A DNA stretch of 64,000 bases from assembly GCA_041736625.1 (NCBI GenBank), contig JBGSTG010000044.1, positions 1-64,000 on the forward strand, in the 5' to 3' direction. Of the stretch, positions 15,521-23,729 are shown in pieces. The position numbers and the translations under genes were made by a program. The stretch is from M3007 sp041736625 (GTDB taxonomy: Bacteria; Bacteroidota; Bacteroidia; Chitinophagales; Saprospiraceae). Below the pieces are notes generated by a model. The model saw nothing but the letters and a program-made list of their open reading frames with translations. It had not been told where the DNA came from and ran no database searches. How positions within the stretch are numbered: position 1 is the stretch's first letter; every line of letters begins with the position of its first letter.

Positions 15521-17179
15521 TTAGTAAACCTGGTATTCGGGGGCGTACAACACGGCATTCAGCAGGCGACCCAACGCAATGTTGACCTCGGTGTCGTCAC
15601 CGGTGTTGATGTAATTCACCCACTCGTAATTCCAGTCGGCGGCGGGCAGTCCGTTGAGGAAAATGGTGTCGAGGAAATACAGAAGCCGCTCGTTGTCCGG
15701 TTGTTCCGGGAAAAGAAACTCCAGGAGCTCCGGCACGAGAAAGTTTGCATCCGAAGGGTCGCTGATCACCCCGCTGTCGCGCACCCAGGCCGCGATGTCG
15801 AGCCGGGTGCCGATGGCGTCGCCCCCGCCGGGACCCCAGGCGTTGGTGCCGGTGAGCAATACCTGCGGCAGCTTGTACCGGGTAATGATGGTCGCCGAAT
15901 TGAAAAACTGGCGATTCAGCTCCGGATTTTGGTAGTAACCGGGGTATCCGGCCACGTCTGGCGGGAAAAACAGCTCCATGCCGGCCCGCCCCAGCAGGCG
16001 TTCGATGACCGCCGCATTCCAGAAAGTCATGTAGTGATCCTGGTTTTGGGTCATCGGATCCGGAATGGACAGGTCAAAAAAGGAGAAGGCCTGCATTGAA
16101 AGGTCCAAAGGTGATTTGATGAGGGCGCCGATGATTTCGTCGTTGTCCGCGCCGTCGTCGGCGTCGAAGAAGTGTTCGCTGCCGAGCAGCTGTCGAAGCA
16201 CGGGCAATACCGCAAAGTCGCCCGCGATGAGTGTCTGGGCAAGTGGCTCGATGACATCGGATTCCACTTCCGCGCTGATGTTGCGCGTCAGGAAGAACCG
16301 GTACAGGCGGCGGCAGAGGTGACGCGCCGTTTCAGGTTGGGCAAACACCATGTTTACCAGGTCGTTCAGTTCACCGAACATGCCTGCCTCGTCGTTGGTT
16401 GCCGGCTGAATGGTGGCGCCGCCGAAACGGGCGCTGAAGGTTTTTGGGCCGAAGTCGTGGCTTTGCGGATACCCTTTGCCGGCCGGGAGCCCGGTTTCCG
16501 GGTCCTGGTATTGCACCCGAAAGGCGTTGTTGAAGCCGGTGAGCACGCGCGCGGCCTCGATGATGTCTTCCTCCGTATAATAGGTGTAGTCGCCTGGCCC
16601 GGCAGGCTGCCCCTTGCCGATGGTGTGCAGCTCAAAAAATTCGCGGGCGAAGTTTTCGTTGGGGTTGTTAACGTAGTTCTGGTTGTTGTCGATGTAGCGG
16701 AGCATGCAGTTGTCGGTCACCATTTTGGTCACCAGCGACCGGAAGTTGCCCAGCGCACCCCAGCGGAGGAGCATGAGGTAGTCGAAGTACTCCATGCTGT
16801 TGCCGCTGTCGGCGGCCACGGCCAGGAACTGGTGCCAGAACAGTTCCATCCGGTGGCCGATGCCCTCGTCGAGCAGGGCTTCGTTGACCCACCAGGCCAT
16901 CACGTAACGGCGGAGTAGCTCGTCGTCGGCCGGCAAGGTGGCGTTGGGTGGCTGTGGCGGGTTGATCCAGGTGGCCGGCGTGCCGCCGGGGCCGTTTGCG
17001 AAAACGGGCTGGTCGAGGGAAAGCGGGCGTTGGGTGAGCAGATCGTCCAGCGCCTGGGCGGCCGTCAGGGCGGCCAACTGGTCGATGCGGGGGCGGGTGT
17101 AGCGGAAGGATAAACGGCGCAACAAATGCGCGGCCTTCCGGCGACCCAGAGGCCCCGGGTGCGGATTCAAAGAAGCCAT
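15521..17179 (-). CDS. DUF1800 family protein
   Basis: 552 residues matching DUF1800. It starts with RRKAAHLLRRLSFRYTRPRI, continues with MELFWHQFLAV and NENFAREFFELHTIGKGQ, and has a block around ARVLTGF. A conventional signal peptide is not visible at the ATG at 17179, unlike its two operon partners. It may be exported with DUF1501 or act inside the cell. It is the first gene of the DUF1800-DUF1501-T9SS operon. The family is widespread in Planctomycetota, Pseudomonadota and Bacteroidota, and its biochemical function is not established. Confidence 0.85.
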   Translation of the reverse strand: MASLNPHPGPLGRRKAAHLLRRLSFRYTRPRIDQLAALTAAQALDDLLTQRPLSLDQPVFANGPGGTPATWINPPQPPNATLPADDELLRRYVMAWWVNEALLDEGIGHRMELFWHQFLAVAADSGNSMEYFDYLMLLRWGALGNFRSLVTKMVTDNCMLRYIDNNQNYVNNPNENFAREFFELHTIGKGQPAGPGDYTYYTEEDIIEAARVLTGFNNAFRVQYQDPETGLPAGKGYPQSHDFGPKTFSARFGGATIQPATNDEAGMFGELNDLVNMVFAQPETARHLCRRLYRFFLTRNISAEVESDVIEPLAQTLIAGDFAVLPVLRQLLGSEHFFDADDGADNDEIIGALIKSPLDLSMQAFSFFDLSIPDPMTQNQDHYMTFWNAAVIERLLGRAGMELFFPPDVAGYPGYYQNPELNRQFFNSATIITRYKLPQVLLTGTNAWGPGGGDAIGTRLDIAAWVRDSGVISDPSDANFLVPELLEFLFPEQPDNERLLYFLDTIFLNGLPAADWNYEWVNYINTGDDTEVNIALGRLLNAVLYAPEYQVY

Positions 17180-17481
17180 ACGGCAGAAGACGGTTGGTGA
17201 ATAAATCGGTTATTGCACCCCTGACAACGTTCAGAAAAACGTAAAAAAGATAAGGTCGGGATGTCAGATGCTCGCCAGGCGCGAGCGCTGCCAGGGTGCC
17301 GGATTAAAAAACAGGACAATAACGCTGGCCCTACAAGTTTATTGAATAGCAATATGTTAAAATAAAAAAATTGGACACGATTTGCAAAATGCGTTAAAAT
17401 TGTGGCGCCGTGGCAGTGCGTTAATTTAAAATAACTTAACTTTGCCTTGCTTTTCAACCGAATTAAACAAATAGCTCAACT
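17180..17481. other. Divergent intergenic region
   Basis: About 300 bases between divergent genes, AT-rich in its right half. It holds a short hairpin at 17270-17286 (GCTCGC, loop, GCGAGC) and the -7 element of the right-hand gene. No gene is visible. Confidence 0.5.
17437..17444 (+). promoter_or_regulatory. -7 element TAACTTTG of the PA-domain T9SS gene
   Basis: Perfect TAnnTTTG match in an AT-rich stretch 37 bases upstream of the ATG at 17482. Confidence 0.55.
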
Positions 17482-19284
17482 ATGAAAAAAACTTTGACAA
17501 GTGCTTTATTCAGTTTCCTCCTGTTGGTTTGCGGCGTCAATTTGTTGACCGCCCAGACTGTTCCAGGCGGCGGTGCGCAGGACGATAACTTTATCCTCGT
17601 GCTCAGAGGCCCCGGTGGTCAAACGCTTGAATACGACCAAGCTGTAGCCTGCCAAATCCTGGGTACCACCTGGGGTGGCGACGTCACCAAGGTGCCGCAA
17701 ATCAAAGGCGATCTGGTGTTCGGCTTCGACGCGCCGGGCGGTCAGGTGGACTCCCTCCTTTGCGACACCGTACTCAACGACTACACCGGCAAGATCGTGG
17801 TTGTGCGTCGTGGTGTGTGTGCTTTCAGCATTAAAACGCTCAACGCACAACGCGCCGGCGCCATCGCCGTGATCGCGCTGAACAACGTCGCCAACACCGC
17901 CGATTGCGCTGTGCCGAACCCGGGCGCCGACCCCGCCTCGGCCCCCTTGGTAACCATCCCGACGGTAACCACCTCGCAGGTTGCAGCTACCCAGATTCTC
18001 AACCTGCTCAACTCCGGTACGGTGGAAGGCGAGTTCGTGCTCCCGCCCTTCGGTCCGCGCGACATTAAAATCGTTGAAGGCTTCTACACGCCGGCCAGCG
18101 TGCAAACGCCGGAAGCGCACATGGGTGAAGACATCTTTGCCTTCTCTGCTACGTTGTTCAACAGCGGCGAATCAGAAATCGCTACCAATGTGGTACTGGT
18201 GAGCGAAGTACAACGCGCCGACGGCTCGGTTATCTTTGCGGATACGGTTTTACTCGGCGACATCGCCGTAGGTGATACCGTCATTTCCTCCGAAATCGAC
18301 ACCACGGTAACCCTGTGGCCGCCCACCGTTGCCAACGGCATCGTGACCGGTACCTACAACCTGGTGCACAAGGTGTTCGCAGATGGTACCGACGCACGTC
18401 CTTCCGACAACGTGAGCTCTGCGCCGTTTATCGTCACGGACTTCCTGTTCGCCAAAGAAGACGGCAACATCGTGCAGGCGTCTCGCCCGTCTACCCTGCC
18501 GACCGCATGGCACTGGGGCAACGTGTACCGCACGTCCTCTTCCACACTGGAGAACTACAAAGCGGTGTCGGTGGTGATCAACTACGCCACCAACGCAGCG
18601 CCCGACCCGCAACCCAACGAAATCCAGGCAGATATCAGCCTTTTCCGGGTGAACGATGACATCGGCGAAGATTTCTCCGGATTCGACCCCGAGCAGTTCC
18701 CCCCCGAGCAAGACCTGACCTTTGTTGCTTTTGGTTCCTTCCAGGCCCCTCCGGACGCTGCTCAGTTCCAGGATCATGAGATTTCACTGGTGGACTTTAA
18801 CACCCTTGAAGATATCGTGCCACTGGATAAAGGCGCCCGTTATGTGGCTATGGTATCGTTCAAAGAACCTTACAACACGGTGTTCCTGTCTTATGGCGAC
18901 GTGGCTACCCTGCCCGGCGTGAGCGACCTGCTCTACATCGACTCCTGGTCTGGCGGTTTCGTCGGCGACCCCGATCCGTACGTGCGTCTCAACCTCGGCC
19001 TGTTGGTTACCACCGACGAGCGTCCGCTGCTCGACAACACCATGCGCATCGTGCCGAACCCGGTTTCCGAAACGCTTAACCTGCAGTTTGACTTCGTCAA
19101 GCCGACCCAGGCGACCATTACCCTGGCCGACATGACGGGCAAAGTCATCACCATCGACGACCGCCCCAGCCTGCTGAACGACCAACTTCAGTACCCCGTT
19201 ACCCGACTGGCGCCCGGCACCTACCTTGCGCGCGTGGCTACACCCGAAGGTACGCTGACCAAACAATTTGTGGTTGTGAAGTAA
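17482..19284 (+). CDS. Secreted PA-domain protein with T9SS type A sorting domain
   Basis: 600 residues. Residues 1-25 form a Sec signal peptide (cleavage after LLTAQ). Residues of roughly 60-190 form a protease-associated (PA) domain: a strand set including GKIVVVRRGVCAFSIKTLNA, then AGAIAVIALNN and the loop VTIPTVTTSQ. A beta-rich middle follows, and a type A Por sorting domain closes it (MRIVPNPVSETLNLQF ending in LAPGTYLARVATPEG). There is no peptidase catalytic domain, so the PA domain may serve as a protein-binding module. It is monocistronic, with its own promoter and a strong terminator. Confidence 0.87.
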   Translation: MKKTLTSALFSFLLLVCGVNLLTAQTVPGGGAQDDNFILVLRGPGGQTLEYDQAVACQILGTTWGGDVTKVPQIKGDLVFGFDAPGGQVDSLLCDTVLNDYTGKIVVVRRGVCAFSIKTLNAQRAGAIAVIALNNVANTADCAVPNPGADPASAPLVTIPTVTTSQVAATQILNLLNSGTVEGEFVLPPFGPRDIKIVEGFYTPASVQTPEAHMGEDIFAFSATLFNSGESEIATNVVLVSEVQRADGSVIFADTVLLGDIAVGDTVISSEIDTTVTLWPPTVANGIVTGTYNLVHKVFADGTDARPSDNVSSAPFIVTDFLFAKEDGNIVQASRPSTLPTAWHWGNVYRTSSSTLENYKAVSVVINYATNAAPDPQPNEIQADISLFRVNDDIGEDFSGFDPEQFPPEQDLTFVAFGSFQAPPDAAQFQDHEISLVDFNTLEDIVPLDKGARYVAMVSFKEPYNTVFLSYGDVATLPGVSDLLYIDSWSGGFVGDPDPYVRLNLGLLVTTDERPLLDNTMRIVPNPVSETLNLQFDFVKPTQATITLADMTGKVITIDDRPSLLNDQLQYPVTRLAPGTYLARVATPEGTLTKQFVVVK

Positions 19285-19311
19285 TTTTACCAGCCTTGCG
19301 CTGCTCCATAC

Positions 19312-19350
19312 CGGCGGAGCGACTCATGCAGTCGCTCTGCCGTTTTTTTT
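19312..19350 (+). terminator. Rho-independent terminator
   Basis: A 13-bp stem (CGGCGGAGCGACT with AGTCGCTCTGCCG, one G-U) around the loop CATGC, followed by eight T residues at 19343-19350. It ends the transcript of the PA-domain gene. The minus-strand ABC gene has its stop within the T run. Confidence 0.88.
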
Positions 19351-21049
19351 ATAAAACAGCCTCCAATAAGCTGCGCACGTAAGGCGTGGGCGGGTTTTGA
19401 AACAGCACTTCGGGCCATCCTTCGGCGTTCAAACGGCCGTCTTTCATGACCAGCAGCCGGTCGCAGACCTGATGGAGCACGCTCAGATCGTGCGAAATAA
19501 ACAGGAACGACAACCCCAGCCGGGCCTGCAGGTCGGCGAGCAGGTTGAGGATGGTCGCCTGCACCGACACGTCGAGCGCCGACACGATCTCATCGCAAAT
19601 CAGCAGGCGCGGCTGAAGCGCCAGCGCCCGGGCAATACAAATGCGCTGCCGCTGCCCGCCCGAAAACGCGTGGGGCATCCGGTTGTAGTGATCAGCCTGC
19701 AAGCCAACCTGTTCGAGCAGTTCCACGACCCGGTCCCGGCGGGCGCCGGCTCCGGCGACCAGCCCGTGCACCCGCAAGGGTTCCGATATGGCCTCACCCA
19801 CCGGCATACGCGGGTTTAAGGCGGAATAAGGATCCTGAAAGATCACCTGCAGGTGCCTGCGCGCGCGGCGAAGCGCCCGCTCGGGCATGTCCAGCCAGTT
19901 TTGCCCCATGAAGTGGACCCGCCCTTCCTGCACTTCCGTCAGGCGCGCAATGGCTTTGCCCAGGGTGGTTTTACCGCATCCCGATTCGCCGGCCAGCCCC
20001 AGGCATTCGCCCGGATACAGGTTAAAGGAGACATCCTGCACCGCGTCCACCCAGTCGACCGGTGTGCCAAGCCAGTTCCGGGTGCGCGGATAACGCACGC
20101 GCATGCCCGTGACCTCAAGCAACGGCTGTTGCGCATACAACTCGGCACGCCGGACTTCCGACATTTTGGGGTCAACCATCATGGGCCGGTACGCTGGGTC
20201 CGGCAGCACGTCCTCCAGCGTGGGCATCCGCTGGTAGCGAACGTCGAGACGGGGGCGGCAGGCCACCAAGCCCCGGGTGTACGGCGCTTTCGGATGTTGC
20301 AGAATGGCGGCCGTGTCGCCCTCCTCCTGCAACGCCCCGCGGTACAACACCGACACCCTGTCGGTGATGTGCCGGACGACCCCCAGGTCGTGGCTGATGA
20401 ACAACAAAGCCAGTTGACGAGCCTCCCGGATCTCCTGCAGCAGGTCCAGGATGCCTTTTTGCACCGTGACATCCAGCGCCGTGGTGGGTTCGTCGGCCAG
20501 CAGCAGCCGGGGTTCGCAGGACAGCGCCATGGCGATCATCACCCGTTGCTTTTGCCCTCCACTCAGTTCGTGGGGGTACGCGCGGAAGGCGCGCGCCGGT
20601 TCGGGCAACCTGACCTGTTCGAGGAGATGCAGCGCCCGTTCCCGCGCTTCCGTGCGCGAAAAGTTCAGGTGATGGCGAATGGCTTCGGTGATCTGCGCTC
20701 CGCAGCGCATGACCGGATTGAGCGAGCTCATCGGCTCCTGAAAGATCATGGCGATCTCCTTGCCGCGAATGCGGGTCAGGGCGTTTTCGGACTGATCGTT
20801 CAGGATAACGGTATGGCCGGCCGAAAGGCTGTATTGGATGGAACCGCTTTCGTGGTGGAGGTCGTTTTTGGATAAAAGTCGCATGATGGACAGCGCCGTC
20901 ACGGACTTGCCGGAGCCGGACTCGCCGACCAGGCCCACCGACTCACCAGGCATGATGCGCAGGTTGAAGTTTCGAAGCGCATGCACGGGGTGGGGGCGCC
21001 CTTTAAAGGCCACGTCGAGGTCGCGGATCTCCAGCAGCGGGGCGCTCAT
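19349..21049 (-). CDS. Fused double-ATPase ABC transporter protein (oligopeptide/dipeptide type)
   Basis: 566 residues containing two complete ABC ATPase domains of the DppD/DppF (OppD/OppF) class, an arrangement like E. coli YejF or GsiA. Domain 1 (about 4-260) has Walker A GLVGESGSGKSVTA, signature LSGGQKQRV and Walker B LLLADEPTTALD. Domain 2 (about 300-566) has GLAGESGCGKTTLG, FSGGQRQRI and LLICDEIVSALD. It would power peptide or nickel uptake at the inner membrane, but no permease or binding-protein gene is in the window. The ATG at 21049 overlaps the RNase D stop as ATGA, which fixes the start and suggests translational coupling. Confidence 0.9.
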   Translation of the reverse strand: MSAPLLEIRDLDVAFKGRPHPVHALRNFNLRIMPGESVGLVGESGSGKSVTALSIMRLLSKNDLHHESGSIQYSLSAGHTVILNDQSENALTRIRGKEIAMIFQEPMSSLNPVMRCGAQITEAIRHHLNFSRTEARERALHLLEQVRLPEPARAFRAYPHELSGGQKQRVMIAMALSCEPRLLLADEPTTALDVTVQKGILDLLQEIREARQLALLFISHDLGVVRHITDRVSVLYRGALQEEGDTAAILQHPKAPYTRGLVACRPRLDVRYQRMPTLEDVLPDPAYRPMMVDPKMSEVRRAELYAQQPLLEVTGMRVRYPRTRNWLGTPVDWVDAVQDVSFNLYPGECLGLAGESGCGKTTLGKAIARLTEVQEGRVHFMGQNWLDMPERALRRARRHLQVIFQDPYSALNPRMPVGEAISEPLRVHGLVAGAGARRDRVVELLEQVGLQADHYNRMPHAFSGGQRQRICIARALALQPRLLICDEIVSALDVSVQATILNLLADLQARLGLSFLFISHDLSVLHQVCDRLLVMKDGRLNAEGWPEVLFQNPPTPYVRSLLEAVL

Positions 21050-22218
21050 GGCTGGAAACGCAGGACACATTGTTGATCGCCCCACTCCATATTCAGGCGA
21101 CCGTTGCGTTTCAGCCAGTCGACCAGCGTGTTGCCCAGCAATTCCGCCCGCCAGCCCTCGAGCAAGGCCGAGTTGAAGTTGTCTTCACCGGATTTCAATT
21201 TGTTAAAATCGCCTTTGGGCAACAACAGTGCCGCGCTGATCTCGTGGTCGAGGCACTGACGCCGGACGAAGTGGTACATCAGCTCCATGGTCCACTCCCT
21301 TTCCGGGTCGTCCGGCGCCGGTTCGGGCAAATTTTGCAGGAACGACTTTTCTTCTTCGGTAACGGGCCTGGCCAGCAAGGCCTGCCAGTCGGACTGGTGG
21401 CGGCGCCACACGTGCTCCGAAAGGGTCCGGTTGCCGCGGTCGGAGCGGAAGGCATCTTTGGCGGCGCGCACCACGGTGGAAATGTGCCGCGACTGCAGGA
21501 TCGTTTCCCGGGGCACGTTTTGTTCGGCGGCCTTTTCCCTGCGCCATTGATACAGGCGCATCAAAAATATCTTGCCTTTGAAGTCGAGCTGGTGTACCAG
21601 ATCGTTTCCCAGCACCTCTTTGTAGGGGTCGACTTGATAAAAAGACGCTTTTTCCCACTTCATATTTTCCTCCCGGGCCCAGCCTTCGCGGTTTTGTCTG
21701 CGCAGTTTGGCGGACAGGCGGGCGTGCAGTGCGGGCAGGTACTTAACGTCCTCAATGGCGTATTCGACGGCTTTGGGATCCAGCGGACGCGCCTCCCAGT
21801 CGGCCACGGTATGGCTTTTGGCGAGGGACACCTTGAGTTCTTTTTCCACGATTTTCCCGAAGCCGGCGGGGTAGTTGTAGCCCACGAACCCGGCAGCGAT
21901 CTGCGTATCGAAGGTGTTGCGGGGTACCGTTTTGTAAAGCGTATGCAACAAACGGTAGTCGTTGTCGCCGGCATGGGTGATCTTGAGCACGTCCGGGCTC
22001 TCCACGATGCGCAAAAACGCCTCCAGGTTCGACACCTTCAGGGGGTCGATGAGGAAGATGTCGTTTTCCGAAACCACCTGGATCAGGCACAAAGCAGGCA
22101 CGTAAAACTTCTCGCCTACAAACTCGGTATCAAAACCGATCCACGGCTCGGCGGCCAGATCTTCCATGATGTGGTCGAACTCCTCCTGCCGGTCAACAAA
22201 GTGAACCTTATAATTCAT
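21046..22218 (-). CDS. rnd: Ribonuclease D (DEDDy 3'-5' exonuclease with HRDC domain)
   Basis: 390 residues. The exonuclease domain shows Exo I FDTEF (Asp and Glu), Exo II ITHAGDNDYRLL and Exo III YAIEDVKYLPAL with the DEDDy tyrosine. An HRDC-like region covers the middle and C-terminal part. RNase D trims tRNA and other stable RNA 3' ends in the cytoplasm. The ATG at 22218 is chosen over an upstream one (22233) because a -7 element ends only 4 bases before it, which implies a transcript starting at the start codon. The next gene overlaps its stop by 4 bases. Confidence 0.9.
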   Translation of the reverse strand: MNYKVHFVDRQEEFDHIMEDLAAEPWIGFDTEFVGEKFYVPALCLIQVVSENDIFLIDPLKVSNLEAFLRIVESPDVLKITHAGDNDYRLLHTLYKTVPRNTFDTQIAAGFVGYNYPAGFGKIVEKELKVSLAKSHTVADWEARPLDPKAVEYAIEDVKYLPALHARLSAKLRRQNREGWAREENMKWEKASFYQVDPYKEVLGNDLVHQLDFKGKIFLMRLYQWRREKAAEQNVPRETILQSRHISTVVRAAKDAFRSDRGNRTLSEHVWRRHQSDWQALLARPVTEEEKSFLQNLPEPAPDDPEREWTMELMYHFVRRQCLDHEISAALLLPKGDFNKLKSGEDNFNSALLEGWRAELLGNTLVDWLKRNGRLNMEWGDQQCVLRFQP

Positions 22219-22222
22219 GCGG

Positions 22223-22230
22223 CAAAAATA
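22223..22230 (-). promoter_or_regulatory. -7 element TATTTTTG immediately before rnd
   Basis: Perfect -7 match with only 4 bases between its G and the rnd ATG. Transcription would begin at about the A of the ATG, giving a leaderless mRNA. Confidence 0.5.
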
Positions 22231-22248
22231 CAATTCTGCGCAATAGGA

Positions 22249-22569
22249 TTAGTACCCCGGTTTTTGTTCAAGTGAATTGACGTATTCCAGCGATCCGAGA
22301 CGGAAAAAGACCGGCAATGGTGTCTTTCGGTTGATGCGGTGCTCAATCCGGCAAAAAAAAGGCAGCGTTTCTGCCTCCCAAGCCGGCGCTGATGGGCTGG
22401 GTGCGGGTTTTTCAACTGTTTTTTCGAAAAAACGCGCGTTGACCGGTTGGGATGTCTGCTCCGTCCGATCACGGTTAAAACGGGTCAGTGCGGCCTCCCA
22501 TCCGGCCGATTGGGCACGAACATGCAGGCTAAAAATCGCGCATAGTCCGGATAACCACAGGAATTTCAT
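22249..22569 (-). CDS. Small secreted protein of unknown function
   Basis: 106 residues. The first 20 form a convincing Sec signal peptide (MKFLWLSGLCAIFSLHVRAQ). The mature part is polar with a Pro/Ala-rich segment (PAPSPSAPAW) and ends in LGSLEYVNSLEQ; one Cys remains. I recognise no domain. It lies 38 bases behind the RlmL-like gene on the same strand and probably shares its transcript. Confidence 0.55.
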   Translation of the reverse strand: MKFLWLSGLCAIFSLHVRAQSAGWEAALTRFNRDRTEQTSQPVNARFFEKTVEKPAPSPSAPAWEAETLPFFCRIEHRINRKTPLPVFFRLGSLEYVNSLEQKPGY

Positions 22570-22607
22570 GTGTATGGATTTGGAAAACAGGGGTTGCCGC
22601 CAACGCG

Positions 22608-23726
22608 TCAGTACACTTCAAACTGGTGAAACCCGCATTCAATTGCGCCGTTCAGCAGGGATATTTTCTGGCCGGCTTTGAGTCCGACGTGTTTGAGCGC
22701 TTCTTTATGCCCTGAAATCACCCAGGCATTCCAGCCTTTCCACCGTTGTTTGAGCTGGTCGCCGATGTTTTTATAAAAGACGATGGCGTCTTCGAGCGGC
22801 ATGCGTTCGTCGTAGGGCGGGTTAATGATCAGGGTTCCGGGTGGTTCGGGGGGTATTACCTGCTCGAAGGGCAACTTTTGGATCCGGAGGACGGTCTCCA
22901 GCCCGGCCGACATGGCGTTGATGGAGGTGGCATTTCGGGCGCGCGGATCGATGTCGGATGCCAGGATAGGGTGGGGGATGGGTCTTTCGGCGCCGTCGGC
23001 TTCTTTTTTTACGGCTTTCCACAGTTTGGCATCGAAGTCTGGCCAGCGCTCGAACCCGAAGCGTTCGCGCAGTTGTTGAACGGGCCTGTTCGACGCCAGC
23101 AAAGCTGCTTCGATGGGCAAGGTGCCGCTACCGCACATAGGATCGGCAAAGGGGCCGGCGTTGGGGTTCCATCCGCTGAGGGCGATCATACCGGCGGCCA
23201 GCACCTCGTTGAGCGGGGCGGTCACCGTGTCGCGGCGATACGCGCGCCGGTGCAGGGAGTCGCCGCTGCTGTCGAGCGAAACGATCACGTTTTCCTGGTG
23301 GATGCGCAGGTGGACGCGCAGGTGAGGGGCCACGAGGTTCACGTCGGGTCTTTTACCGCTGTGTTCCCGGAACTGATCCACGATGGCGTCTTTAGCCAGT
23401 TGGGCCGCGTAATGCGAGTGTTTGAACACCTCGCCGGTCACCACCGGATCGATCGCGAGGGAGCCGTTGACATCGAGGAGTTGGCGCCAGTCGATCTGGC
23501 GCATACCCTGGTACAGTGCTTTTTCGTTCCGGGCTTCGAAGCGAAGCAGGGGCTGAAGCACGCGAAGGGCTGTGCGCAGCGTGTAATTGGCCTTGTATTG
23601 CAGCGTTTTATCTCCGGTAAAAGATACGGCGCGTTTCAACGGGGTCACCTCGCCGGCGCCCATGGCCTCCAGTTCGGCCTGGAGCACCGGTTCCAACCCG
23701 GCCATTGTGGTGGCGATCATTTCCAT
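22608..23726 (-). CDS. rlmL: THUMP-domain rRNA/tRNA guanine-N2 methyltransferase (RlmL-like)
   Basis: 372 residues. An N-terminal ferredoxin-like/THUMP RNA-binding region (about 1-165) precedes a Rossmann SAM methyltransferase domain with the SAM loop FADPMCGSGTLPIEAALLA and the catalytic motif IINPPYDERM. This matches the RlmL half of E. coli RlmKL, which makes m2G2445 in 23S rRNA; the RlmK half is absent, as is usual in Bacteroidota. It starts 3 bases after the stop of the TPR gene, so the two are probably cotranscribed. The exact target guanine is inferred from the family. Confidence 0.88.
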   Translation of the reverse strand: MEMIATTMAGLEPVLQAELEAMGAGEVTPLKRAVSFTGDKTLQYKANYTLRTALRVLQPLLRFEARNEKALYQGMRQIDWRQLLDVNGSLAIDPVVTGEVFKHSHYAAQLAKDAIVDQFREHSGKRPDVNLVAPHLRVHLRIHQENVIVSLDSSGDSLHRRAYRRDTVTAPLNEVLAAGMIALSGWNPNAGPFADPMCGSGTLPIEAALLASNRPVQQLRERFGFERWPDFDAKLWKAVKKEADGAERPIPHPILASDIDPRARNATSINAMSAGLETVLRIQKLPFEQVIPPEPPGTLIINPPYDERMPLEDAIVFYKNIGDQLKQRWKGWNAWVISGHKEALKHVGLKAGQKISLLNGAIECGFHQFEVY

Positions 23727-23729
23727 GCG

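Noticed and set aside
21070..22275. 400-codon plus-strand open frame opposite rnd
   Set aside because: Antisense to RNase D with its DEDD motifs; no promoter or domain on the plus strand.
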